A stretch of 64,000 nucleotides of DNA from Ruegeria halocynthiae (GTDB lineage Bacteria > Pseudomonadota > Alphaproteobacteria > Rhodobacterales > Rhodobacteraceae). A program made the translations under genes and the position numbers. Shown one piece after another: positions 25,786 through 33,828 of this stretch (position 1 is its first letter; each line of letters opens with the position of its first letter). The notes beneath the pieces were generated by a model, which was given only the letters and a program-made list of their open reading frames with translations, searched no databases and had not been told where the DNA came from. Location: positions 227,250-291,249 of the forward strand of contig NZ_JQEZ01000002.1 of NCBI RefSeq assembly GCF_000743705.1, written 5' to 3'.

Positions 25786-26451
25786 TTATAGCGAAAATGC
25801 ACACTCTTTGGAAAATGCCTTCAAAATCGGCGCATTGGCATTAAATGCGCGACGCCAGGTCACCCTGCCACCCGATTTACGCCCGATCCGGACGGTTCCA
25901 AGCGCACCTTCGACAAAAAGGCAGATAATGCGCCCATGATCCTTCAACTGCGCGATCAGGGTTTCGGGCACCTGCTCAACTCCGCCTTGAATCATGATCA
26001 CGTCGTAAGGCCCATGTTCCGTCGCCCCCTGATCAAGCGGCCCAACATGCACGATCGCATTATCGGCGTCAGCTTCCATCAAGGCTGTCTGCGCCTCCGC
26101 GGCCAGAACCTCATCCTCTTCGACAGCGACCACCAGCTGGGCCATATGCGCGGCAATCGCCGTGGAATACCCCAACGCGGGGGCGATATCCAATACGGCC
26201 TCGTCGTTGGTAATATTCAGCTCATCCAGCATCTTCGCCAATGTGCGGGGTTCCAGAATGCATCGCCCCCCTCCAAGATCAATCAGCCCTTCGACATAGG
26301 CCGCTTCGCGTCGTGCGTTCGGCACGAAATTCTCTCGCTGAACGGTCAACATCGCGTCGATAATGGGGAATTTCGTCACATCAGAGGGCCGGATCTGCGT
26401 ATCAACCATCGTGCGACGCCGGGTTGCGAAGTCTGTCATTGGATCGCTCAT
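25786..26451 (-). CDS. protein-L-isoaspartate O-methyltransferase family protein
   Basis: The product of about 222 residues contains the PCMT-type N-terminal block MVDTQIRPSDVTKFPIIDAM, the region before the SAM site LEPRTLAKMLDEL, and a SAM fold with VLDIAPALGYSTAIAAHMA and VVAVEEDE. Classical enzymes methylate isoaspartyl residues to start their repair. Here motif I reads IAPALGYS rather than IGTGSGYQ, so the true methyl acceptor may differ in this alphaproteobacterial branch. I use ATG 26451; ATG 26439 is also possible. The upstream extension to 26535 looks non-coding. Confidence 0.8.
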   Translation of the reverse strand: MSDPMTDFATRRRTMVDTQIRPSDVTKFPIIDAMLTVQRENFVPNARREAAYVEGLIDLGGGRCILEPRTLAKMLDELNITNDEAVLDIAPALGYSTAIAAHMAQLVVAVEEDEVLAAEAQTALMEADADNAIVHVGPLDQGATEHGPYDVIMIQGGVEQVPETLIAQLKDHGRIICLFVEGALGTVRIGRKSGGRVTWRRAFNANAPILKAFSKECAFSL

Positions 26452-26665
26452 TTTATTCCCAAGGATGACCAGCTTGTGCCACATCCTGAAGAGACCAGCA
26501 ACGGTCAAGGCTTTGAAACTTTCGACGGCTGGCAAGAATTTCGCCCGGTCCCTGCCCCAAGATGAAGATCAGGTCGGAATTTTGGCAGCAACCCTCTGGA
26601 CGCCCCAGAAGAAAGGTGTTAAAACGCCTGCCACACCACAGCAAGTATTTGATTTTACTTGAAAA

Positions 26666-26739
26666 GGCGAGTTGGCGGAGTGGTGACGCAGCGGATTGCA
26701 AATCCGTGTACACCGGTTCGATTCCGGTACTCGCCTCCA
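26666..26739 (+). tRNA. tRNA-Cys (anticodon GCA)
   Basis: The acceptor stem is GGCGAGT with ACTCGCC, the discriminator base is T (characteristic of tRNA-Cys), and CCA is encoded at 26737-26739. The anticodon arm GCGGA-TTGCAAA-TCCGT has the anticodon GCA at 26698-26700. The T arm contains the GGTTCGATTCC core. No integrase or duplicated 3' end is seen nearby, so it shows no sign of use as an attachment site in this window. Confidence 0.95.
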
Positions 26740-26782
26740 CTTCCCTGATCCAGCTACTGTTTTCAGACCAATACCGACTGCA

Positions 26783-27739
26783 TTAGTGATCCTGTCGGTC
26801 CGAGGGAACGACTTCGTAGCCGGGTTCTTCGGGTTCGTCGTCCTGTATCTCGGATGGGAAACCCGGGGCCTGGATGGTCAGGCCGGTGGCGTCCTCTAAC
26901 CTCTTGATGATGTTCGGTGACAGCTCTCTGTCCCCGTATCGCGCGATGGCATCGTCAAAGATCTTGATCATCACCGGGTTCATTTCCAGCGGCACGCCAG
27001 CGCGGTCGGCGACCTCTTGAAACAGGCCGATGTCCTTTTTCACAAGGTCCATCGTGAATGAGATATCGCGCGAGCCGTTCAGGATGACCTGGCTTTCGGT
27101 TTCATGCACGAATGAGGTGCCCGAAGAAATCCGGATCGCCTCATAGGTCGTGGTCAGGTCCATTCCGGCGGCCTTGGCGGTGACCAAAGCCTCGGCGCAG
27201 GTGATCAGGTTGGCCGTTGCCAGATAGTTGGTCAGAACCTTCAGGACCGAAGCAGACCCCAGATCGCCGGTATGCAGGATACGCCGTCCCATTGTGGTCA
27301 AAAAGGGCAGAATCCTTTCAAAAGTTGCCCGGTCGCACCCGGCAAAAATGGATATGTTGCCGGTGGCCGCCCGATGGCAGCCGCCGGACACCGGGCAATC
27401 CACGGCCTCGCCCCCGCGCCCTACAACAAGGGCGCCAAGGCGTTTGACCTCGGCTTCGTCTGTTGTCGACATCTCCATCCAGATTTTGCCTGGTCCGACC
27501 TCGGGCAGCATGTCCTGCATCACCGCGTCCGAGGCGGCGGGCGATGGCAGGCAGGTGATCACCGCATCGCAGTCCCGCATCATCTGCGCCGGGTTTTGCG
27601 CGCCTTTCGCGCCCTGCCCCACAAAACGGGCCACAAGATCCGGGTCAAGGTCATGCACCGTCAGGTCCACGCCGTTACGCAAAAGCGAGCCGGACAGTTT
27701 TCCGCCGACATTTCCCAACCCGATAAATCCGACTTTCAT
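26783..27739 (-). CDS. NAD(P)-dependent 3-hydroxyisobutyrate dehydrogenase-like oxidoreductase
   Basis: The 318-residue protein belongs to the beta-hydroxyacid dehydrogenase family. The Rossmann start is KVGFIGLGNVGGKLSG, the substrate loop is DCPVSGGCHRAATGNISIF, and the catalytic Lys lies in GSASVLKVLTNYLAT. Members act on 3-hydroxyisobutyrate, tartronate semialdehyde or related acids; this one cannot be assigned further. ATG 27739 is supported by GAGG 6 bases upstream and gives the standard MKVGFIG start; the longer reading to 27796 is unlikely. It is divergent from a LysR regulator, which probably controls it. Confidence 0.86.
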   Translation of the reverse strand: MKVGFIGLGNVGGKLSGSLLRNGVDLTVHDLDPDLVARFVGQGAKGAQNPAQMMRDCDAVITCLPSPAASDAVMQDMLPEVGPGKIWMEMSTTDEAEVKRLGALVVGRGGEAVDCPVSGGCHRAATGNISIFAGCDRATFERILPFLTTMGRRILHTGDLGSASVLKVLTNYLATANLITCAEALVTAKAAGMDLTTTYEAIRISSGTSFVHETESQVILNGSRDISFTMDLVKKDIGLFQEVADRAGVPLEMNPVMIKIFDDAIARYGDRELSPNIIKRLEDATGLTIQAPGFPSEIQDDEPEEPGYEVVPSDRQDH

Positions 27740-27818
27740 TTGAAACCTCATTCGACCGTTCATGGCTAAGTATCCACGTTGCGTTTCGGGAACCAAAATG
27801 AATAATAAGCCCCGTTAT

Positions 27819-27835
27819 ACCTAAAATTATTTGGT
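27819..27835. promoter_or_regulatory. possible LysR-type binding site
   Basis: ACCTAAAATTATTTGGT is an AT-rich, imperfectly symmetric site in the 101-base gap between the dehydrogenase and the divergent LysR gene, next to the regulator's start. LysR proteins usually bind such T-N11-A-like sites in divergent promoters. The evidence is position and symmetry only. Confidence 0.35.
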
Positions 27836-27840
27836 GATAG

Positions 27841-28725
27841 ATGGATCAACTTCCTAATCCCTCATGGTTGCGCAGTTTCGAATCTGCCGCGCGGCACCTG
27901 AATTTCACTACGACCGCGCGGGAACTGGGGCTGACCCAGACAGCGGTGTCTTTGCATATCCGGTCGCTTGAGGCTGAGTTGGGGCAAAAGCTGTTCATAC
28001 GAAACGCGCGGCGGCTTGAACTGACGGAACTGGGGCAGTCTTATTCCCTGACGATTCGACGCGCGCTTGGCGATATCGCACTGTGCACGAACAGCCTGTT
28101 TGGACCGGCCTCGCGTCAGACCCTGACCATCAGGGCCGCGATTTCGACGGCGACCTATTGGATTGCCGCGCACCTGCCCGACTTTACCGCGCAGCACCCC
28201 GACATTCCCGTTCGCCTTGTTTCGCATATATGGAATGACAGCATCGCGCCCAATGATGTGGATGTCGAAATACGGTTGGGGTACGGCGACTGGCCCGGGG
28301 TGACCTCGGAGAAATTGACCGATGAAAGGCTGGTGCCGGTTTGCCGGGCCAGCGACAGGGTTCCTGCACTAGACGTTCTGCAGGGCGGTCCCCTGATTCA
28401 TATCCTTGGGTATGAGGACAACTGGGCGCGCTATTTTCAGGCCAATGGCATTGCCGCCCCGGACCATTCGCCCCGTCATTCCGTGGATACGACGGTTGCG
28501 GCGCTGCAACTGGTGATGGCTGGCGCGGGGTATGCAACAATTGTCGAACGGTTTGCCCGCAATGCGATTGCCCAAGGCGCACCGATCACAATAGCGGGCC
28601 CTGCGATTCCCTTTGCCCAGTCACATTATCTGATCGGTGCACCGGGCGCGGCCCGACCCAGCGCCGCAGCCGGGCTGTTTTGCGCCTGGTTACGTGATCG
28701 GTTGGCGGAAAATGCCGCTGACTGA
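27841..28725 (+). CDS. LysR family transcriptional regulator
   Basis: The 294-residue protein has the N-terminal winged helix-turn-helix typical of LysR (SWLRSFESAARHLNFTTTARELGLTQTAVSLHIRSLEAELGQ-type sequence; I see ARELGLTQTAVSLHIRSLE at about residues 34-52). It is followed by a co-inducer domain related to the GcvA branch (RLGYGDWPG; LHI..LGYEDNW). It faces the hydroxyacid dehydrogenase gene across 101 bases and probably regulates it. The ribosome site before ATG 27841 is weak. Confidence 0.9.
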   Translation: MDQLPNPSWLRSFESAARHLNFTTTARELGLTQTAVSLHIRSLEAELGQKLFIRNARRLELTELGQSYSLTIRRALGDIALCTNSLFGPASRQTLTIRAAISTATYWIAAHLPDFTAQHPDIPVRLVSHIWNDSIAPNDVDVEIRLGYGDWPGVTSEKLTDERLVPVCRASDRVPALDVLQGGPLIHILGYEDNWARYFQANGIAAPDHSPRHSVDTTVAALQLVMAGAGYATIVERFARNAIAQGAPITIAGPAIPFAQSHYLIGAPGAARPSAAAGLFCAWLRDRLAENAAD

Positions 28726-28776
28726 CGTTGGCTGGTCGCTTTTCCGACCCCGAAGAATTCAACTGACCTCTCGTGC

Positions 28777-28805
28777 TTGACAAGCCCCCTGCCCGTGCCG
28801 CATGT
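28777..28805 (+). promoter_or_regulatory. candidate promoter of the cobalamin operon
   Basis: A perfect -35 TTGACA (28777-28782) is followed after 17 bases by GCATGT (28800-28805) as a weak -10. Transcription would then begin about 28812, exactly where the riboswitch fold starts. The rest of 28726-28776 shows no gene or clear structure. Confidence 0.5.
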
Positions 28806-28812
28806 CCCCTGC

Positions 28813-28998
28813 GTTGGTGTCCATCTTTTGATGGATGAAAAGGGAATGCGTCAGCGGATCTTCCGTCAAACGCAGCCGCCCCCGCGACCGTGACCGGAGA
28901 GGGTGCCCAATGCCACTGGCCAAAAGGCCGGGAAGGCGGGACATCTGCCAGAGCGTAACCTCTGACATCCGCAAGCCGGGAGACCTGCCAGCACCCGA
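28813..28998 (+). ncRNA. cobalamin riboswitch 1 (upstream of DUF1636-cobW-cobN...)
   Basis: The conserved blocks occur in order: GGTG of the closing stem (28816), AAAAGGGAA (28838-28846), GCCGCCCCCGCGACCGTGA, GCCACTGG with GGGAAGGC, and the B12 box GCAAGCCGGGAGACCTGCC at 28971-28989, closed by CACC. Adenosylcobalamin binding is expected to turn down the downstream operon. The 90 bases to the first gene hold competing hairpins (see findings), so control is probably by masking the ribosome site or by termination. Confidence 0.93.
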
Positions 28999-29006
28999 AG
29001 TAGAAA

Positions 29007-29069
29007 CCGGACGGGGTGTTCCGGTGTCGGGTCCATGTGCAATTGCGTGGCCCGCATGAAACCCCGTCC
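29007..29069 (+). promoter_or_regulatory. expression platform of riboswitch 1
   Basis: ACCGGA (29007-29012) can pair with TCCGGT (29020-29025), while the overlapping GGACGGGGT (29009-29017) can pair with ACCCCGTCC (29061-29069). The two pairings are mutually exclusive, as expected for a switch between two states just upstream of the first gene. Confidence 0.55.
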
Positions 29070-29089
29070 CCCGCAAAAGGATTTGGGGG

Positions 29090-29479
29090 ATGAGAGACGT
29101 GACCGAGACCGCATCAGTTGACCTGTTGGTCTGCACCACTTGCCGCCGTGGGTTGCCTGTCGAAGACGACGCGCAGCGCCCGGGCGCTTTGTTGCACGAA
29201 GCGCTGGAACAGGCCGAATTGCCTGACGGCGTAAATCTGAAAGCTGTGGAATGCCTGTCGAATTGCGATCAGGGCTGTTCCATCGTCCTGCGCGGGGGGC
29301 CATCCCGCTGGACTTTTGTCTACGAAAACCTGAACGAATCCGACCATGTCGAAACCATCGTCGAAGGCGTCACCAAGTATCTTGCAGCCGAGGACGGCTT
29401 GGTGAAGTGGCGCGAACGCCCAGAACATTTCCGCAAGAATTGCGCGGCCCGTATTCCCCCGATTGGAACCCTGAAATGA
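29090..29479 (+). CDS. DUF1636 Cys-rich putative metal/Fe-S protein
   Basis: The 129-residue protein is of the DUF1636 type. It has an N-terminal LLVCTTCRRG with CxxC and a central AVECLSNCDQGCSIVL with three more cysteines, a pattern that resembles thioredoxin-like 2Fe-2S ferredoxins. It is the first gene behind a cobalamin riboswitch and overlaps cobW by ATGA at 29476-29479, so a role in cobalt handling or cobalamin synthesis is likely, though untested. ATG 29090 follows GGGGG; a GTG at 29099 is an alternative. A second family member lies at 44656. Confidence 0.83.
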   Translation: MRDVTETASVDLLVCTTCRRGLPVEDDAQRPGALLHEALEQAELPDGVNLKAVECLSNCDQGCSIVLRGGPSRWTFVYENLNESDHVETIVEGVTKYLAAEDGLVKWRERPEHFRKNCAARIPPIGTLK

Positions 29480-30531
29480 GCACTCTTGAAAAACTCCCCG
29501 TTACTGTGATCACCGGCTTTCTGGGCTCGGGCAAAACCACGCTGGTGCGCCACCTGATGCAGAACCCGCAGGGCAAGCGTCTGGCCGTTGTGGTTAACGA
29601 GTTCGGTGATGTTGGCGTCGATGGCGACATCCTGAAATCCTGCGCCATCCCCGATTGCCCGGCGGAAAACATCATGGAACTGGCCAATGGCTGCATCTGC
29701 TGCACCGTAGCCGACGATTTCATCCCCACCATCGAAGCGCTGATGGCGCTGGAGCCGCGCCCGGATCACATCCTGATCGAGACTTCGGGCCTGGCCCTGC
29801 CCAAACCCCTGCTGAAAGCCTTCGACTGGCCTGATATCCGCTCGAAAATCACCGTCGACGGCGTGATAGCGCTGGCCGATGCCGAGGCCGTCGCCGCCGG
29901 TCGCTTTGCCCCGAATGTCGAGGCCGTGGACGCCCAGCGCCTGGCAGATGACAGCATCGACCACGAAACGCCCCTGTCCGAGGTGTTCGAGGATCAAATT
30001 TCCTGCGCTGATATTATCCTGCTGACCAAGCCCGATCTGGCTGGCCCCGAAGGCGTGGCAAAAGCCAAAGAGATCATCGCAGCCGAGGCACCCCGCCCCC
30101 TGCCCGTGGTCGAGGTCGCCGAAGGAGCAGTGGATGTGCGCGTTGTGCTGGGCCTTGAGGCCGCCGCCGAGGATGACATGGACGCCCGCCCGTCGCACCA
30201 CGACGGTCACCACGACCACGAACATGACGATTTCGAAAGCATCATCGTCGAGCTGCCGGAACAGACCGATCCACTCGATCTGGTCGCCAACATCGAACGC
30301 CTGGCCAATGAGTTGAACATCCTGCGGGTCAAAGGCTATGCCGCCGTTCAGGGCAAACCCATGCGCCTGCTGGTGCAGGCCGTTGGTGCCCGCGTGCGTC
30401 ACCAGTACGACCGCCCGTGGGAACCGGGTGAAGAACGCCGCTCGCGTCTGGTTGTGATCGCCGAACATGATGACATCAGCGAGGGGGCAATCCGCGATAT
30501 CCTCGTGGGCGTCACCGAGGCCGCCGAGTAA
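29476..30531 (+). CDS. cobW: cobalamin biosynthesis GTPase/metallochaperone CobW
   Basis: CobW is a G3E-family P-loop GTPase proposed to deliver cobalt for corrin synthesis. The 351-residue protein has the Walker A GFLGSGKT at residues 14-21, the metal-binding GCICCT (CxCC) near residue 75, the SGLALPKP switch segment, a NKxD-equivalent at LTKPDLAG, and a His-rich stretch with seven His around HHDGHHDHEHDD before the C-terminal domain. Its ATG overlaps the stop of the DUF1636 gene, and cobN follows after 3 bases. Confidence 0.95.
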   Translation: MSTLEKLPVTVITGFLGSGKTTLVRHLMQNPQGKRLAVVVNEFGDVGVDGDILKSCAIPDCPAENIMELANGCICCTVADDFIPTIEALMALEPRPDHILIETSGLALPKPLLKAFDWPDIRSKITVDGVIALADAEAVAAGRFAPNVEAVDAQRLADDSIDHETPLSEVFEDQISCADIILLTKPDLAGPEGVAKAKEIIAAEAPRPLPVVEVAEGAVDVRVVLGLEAAAEDDMDARPSHHDGHHDHEHDDFESIIVELPEQTDPLDLVANIERLANELNILRVKGYAAVQGKPMRLLVQAVGARVRHQYDRPWEPGEERRSRLVVIAEHDDISEGAIRDILVGVTEAAE

Positions 30532-30534
30532 GCC

Positions 30535-33500
30535 ATGCACGTCGTCTTCCGCGAAAGCCATGGGTTAGAGGAAACGGAAACCCCCACCGATCTGGGCCAG
30601 AGCCCGGCGGATCTGGTGGTGCTGTCCTTTTCCGACAGTGACCTTGGTGCTTTTGCGGCAGGCTGGCATCGCGGTGGCGGGGCCGACGGGCGGATGCCGA
30701 CGATGCGGCTGGCCAATCTAACGGCGCTGAAGCATCCGTTGTCGGTCGACACCTATGTCGAACAGACGCTTGAGGAGGCCAAGGGCATTCTGATCCGCCT
30801 GATCGGCGGGGTACCCTACTGGTCGTATGGCCTGCAGCAGGTTCTGGCGCTGGCGCAGGCCAAAGGTATCGCGCTGGCCGTGCTGCCTGCGGACGGGCGC
30901 GAGGATACGCGGCTGGATGACTATTCCACCCTGCCCGTCTCAACCCTGCGCCGTCTGGCGCATCTGTGCGACACGGGCGGCGAGGTCGCGGCGCAGGCCG
31001 CTTTGGCGCAGATGGCGCTGGCGGCAGGGCTCTATGCCGGGCCGGTGATGGGGGCCAAGACAATCCCCGAATGCGGCGCATGGTGCCCGGATCGTGGCGT
31101 GATCCCGGCAGATACGGCCTTCACGGGCGGTGCGAAACGTATCGTGGTAAGTTTCTACCGCGCCTATCTGACATCCGCCGATACCGCCCCGGTCGCGGCC
31201 CTGATCCACAGCCTGCGCGCGCGCGGGTATGAGGCCGTCGGGCTGTTCGCGCCCTCGCTCAAAGCCCCCGCAGCCGCCGACTGGCTGCGCGAGCAATTGG
31301 TGGGCATGACACCATCGGCCATCATCAACGCCACCTCATTCTCGGGCAAAAGCGCGTCGGGCACCTCGCCCTTGGACGCCGCAAATGTCCCGGTGTTTCA
31401 GGTCGCGCTGGCCACCTCACGCAGAAAAGCATGGGCCGAGGCGGAACGCGGGCTGTCCCCCGCCGACCTCGCCATGCATGTGGTTCTGCCCGAGGTGGAC
31501 GGGCGGATCACAGCGGGTATTGCATCCTTCAAGGAACCGGGCAAACGCGATCCGCATCTGGAATATTCGCGCTTTGCCCACCGGGCCGAACCTGAACGGA
31601 TCGAAGCCATCATCGACCGGGTGACCGGCTGGCTGAACCTGAACGACAAACCCAAGGCGGAACAGACCCCTGCGCTGGTCCTGTCCACCTACCCCGGCAA
31701 GGATTGGCAGATGGCCCATGCGGTAGGCCTTGACGCGCTGGCCTCGGCCGAGGCGATGTTGACCGATCTACAAGGCGTGGGCTATGACACCGCCCCCGAC
31801 GAACCAATTGCCGAAACGCTGTTGGACGCGCGTATTTCGTGGTCGTTGCAGGACTATCTGACTGCAGTGTCAGACCTGCCGGACCAACTGCGCGCGGACC
31901 TCGACACCGTCTGGGGCAAGCCCGAGGACGACCCGGCATTCTCGGACGGCGCATTCCATTTCACCGCTCTGCACCGCGGCAAGGCGCTGGTCGCCCTGCA
32001 ACCCGAACGCGGCACGCCCGAGCTGCGCGATGACGATTATCACGACCTGTCGCGCACCCCGCGCCACAGCTATGTTGCCTTCTATCTTTGGCTGCGCAAA
32101 AGCCTGCGCGCCGATGCGCTGATCCATATCGGCGCACATGGCACGCTGGAATGGCTGCCCGGCAAATCCGTCGCCCTGTCGGCGAACTGCTGGCCCGAGG
32201 TTCTGATCCGCGATCTGCCGGTGATCTACCCCTTCATCGTCAACGACCCCGGCGAGGCCGCGCAGGCCAAGCGCCGGATCGGGGCCGTCACGCTGGGCCA
32301 TATCCCGCCCCCGATGAAGCAAAGCGATACGCCCGACAGGATGGTGCGGCTGGAATCGCTGCTGGACGAATTCTCGAACGCTGACGGGCTGGACCCCAAG
32401 CGCCGCGACCGGCTGCAAGAAGATATCCGGGATGAGGCGCAGGCCATCGGGCTGGAAAGCGATCTGGGTCTGGATCGGGCCACCTGCACCGCCAAGGCGA
32501 TCACCCGCATCGACCGTTTCGTCTGTGACATCAAGGAAAGCCAGTTCGGCGACGGGCTGCATATCTTTGGCCGCGTGCCCGAGGTAACCGCCAATTTCGA
32601 CGCCGCCCCATCGGCCCACGCCGAACGCCGCGCCCTGATCGACGCTTTGGCCGGAAAGCGGATCGAGGCAGGCCCGTCCGGCTCCCCCTATCGCGGGCGG
32701 TCGGATGTGCTGCCCACCGGGCGGAACCTTTATACCACCGACCCGCGCTCGGTGCCGACGCGTTCGGCCTATACGCAGGGCGTGAAACTGGCCGAGGAAT
32801 TGGTGCGGCGGCATTTGCAGGAGGAAGGCGATTATCCCAAGGGGCTGATCGTCGATCTGTGGGGTTCGGCCACCATGCGCACCGCCGGGGAAGAGTTTGC
32901 CATGGCGCTGCACCTGCTGGGTGTGAAACCGGTCTGGGACAAGGGTTCGGAACGGGTTTCGGGGATCGAGGTTCTGCCGATCACCGACCTCAGCCGCCCG
33001 CGTCTGGATGTGACCCTGCGCGTCTCGGGCCTGTTCCGGGATGTGTTCCCGACGCTCTCGGCGCTTTATGGTCAGGCCGTGCGGGCCTTGTGCGACCGCG
33101 ATGAAGCCACAGACTGGAACCCCTATGCCGGTCAGGCACCTGCCGCCCGTGTGTTTGGCCCGGCGCCCGGCAGTTACGGTCTGAACATGACCCATCTGTC
33201 CGAGACCTATACGGATGAAGCCCGCGAACAGGCCGGGCAGGCCTGGCTGGACGCCAGTTCCTTTGCGCTGGAGGGGGAACATATCGCGCAGGATGTCGAC
33301 GGCATCACCCAGCGTGTCGCCCATGCAGACAGTTTCGTGCACTTGCAGGACCTGACCGAAACCGACCTGCTGCTGGCCAATGATTACGCCACACATGAGG
33401 CCGGGTTTGCCGCCGCCAAGAAAATCACCGGCGGCACCGCGCAGCTGTACCATCTGGACAATACCAACCCCGAAAACCCGCGTGCCCGCACCCTGCCCGA

Positions 33501-33828
33501 GGAGATCAGCCGCGTGGTCCACGCCCGCGCCGCCAACCCCGGCTGGATCGCCGGGATGCAGCGGCACGGGTTCCGGGGGGCTGCCGAAATCGCGGCGACG
33601 CTGGATCACATGGCGTCCTTCGCGCATCTGTCCGGCACGGTCGCGCCGCATCTGTTCGATATTTATCACGATGCCACGCTGGGCAACGCCGAGGTCGATG
33701 CCTTTCTGCAAGAGGCCAACCCGCAGGCGCATCAAGCCATGCAGGACCGGTTCCGCGCTTTGCTTGAGGCGGGTCTGTGGAACACGCGCCGGAACTCCAT
33801 CCGCGCCGATCTGGAGGGGTTGGGATGA
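30535..33828 (+). CDS. cobN: cobaltochelatase subunit CobN
   Basis: CobN is the large subunit of the ATP-dependent aerobic cobaltochelatase, which inserts cobalt into hydrogenobyrinate a,c-diamide together with CobS and CobT. The latter two are not in this window. The 1097-residue protein carries the CobN/BchH signature HIGAHGTLEWLPGKSVALS (about residue 535) and the C-terminal region SETYTDEAREQ...WLDASSFALEGEHIAQDVDGI in separate blocks. The cob context argues against the magnesium chelatase BchH. Its stop overlaps the start of cobG. Confidence 0.96.
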   Translation: MHVVFRESHGLEETETPTDLGQSPADLVVLSFSDSDLGAFAAGWHRGGGADGRMPTMRLANLTALKHPLSVDTYVEQTLEEAKGILIRLIGGVPYWSYGLQQVLALAQAKGIALAVLPADGREDTRLDDYSTLPVSTLRRLAHLCDTGGEVAAQAALAQMALAAGLYAGPVMGAKTIPECGAWCPDRGVIPADTAFTGGAKRIVVSFYRAYLTSADTAPVAALIHSLRARGYEAVGLFAPSLKAPAAADWLREQLVGMTPSAIINATSFSGKSASGTSPLDAANVPVFQVALATSRRKAWAEAERGLSPADLAMHVVLPEVDGRITAGIASFKEPGKRDPHLEYSRFAHRAEPERIEAIIDRVTGWLNLNDKPKAEQTPALVLSTYPGKDWQMAHAVGLDALASAEAMLTDLQGVGYDTAPDEPIAETLLDARISWSLQDYLTAVSDLPDQLRADLDTVWGKPEDDPAFSDGAFHFTALHRGKALVALQPERGTPELRDDDYHDLSRTPRHSYVAFYLWLRKSLRADALIHIGAHGTLEWLPGKSVALSANCWPEVLIRDLPVIYPFIVNDPGEAAQAKRRIGAVTLGHIPPPMKQSDTPDRMVRLESLLDEFSNADGLDPKRRDRLQEDIRDEAQAIGLESDLGLDRATCTAKAITRIDRFVCDIKESQFGDGLHIFGRVPEVTANFDAAPSAHAERRALIDALAGKRIEAGPSGSPYRGRSDVLPTGRNLYTTDPRSVPTRSAYTQGVKLAEELVRRHLQEEGDYPKGLIVDLWGSATMRTAGEEFAMALHLLGVKPVWDKGSERVSGIEVLPITDLSRPRLDVTLRVSGLFRDVFPTLSALYGQAVRALCDRDEATDWNPYAGQAPAARVFGPAPGSYGLNMTHLSETYTDEAREQAGQAWLDASSFALEGEHIAQDVDGITQRVAHADSFVHLQDLTETDLLLANDYATHEAGFAAAKKITGGTAQLYHLDNTNPENPRARTLPEEISRVVHARAANPGWIAGMQRHGFRGAAEIAATLDHMASFAHLSGTVAPHLFDIYHDATLGNAEVDAFLQEANPQAHQAMQDRFRALLEAGLWNTRRNSIRADLEGLG

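Noticed and set aside
26666..26739. tRNA-Cys as the attachment site of a mobile element
   Set aside because: No integrase, direct repeat of the tRNA end, or foreign cargo lies on either side.
31870..33735. A 621-codon minus-strand open frame opposite cobN
   Set aside because: It has no recognisable domain and lies wholly antisense to a gene with clear CobN motifs; long antisense frames are common in GC-rich coding DNA.
30535..33828. Magnesium chelatase subunit BchH as an alternative for the large chelatase
   Set aside because: The gene sits inside a cobalamin operon behind a cobalamin riboswitch and between cobW and cobG, with no bacteriochlorophyll gene nearby.
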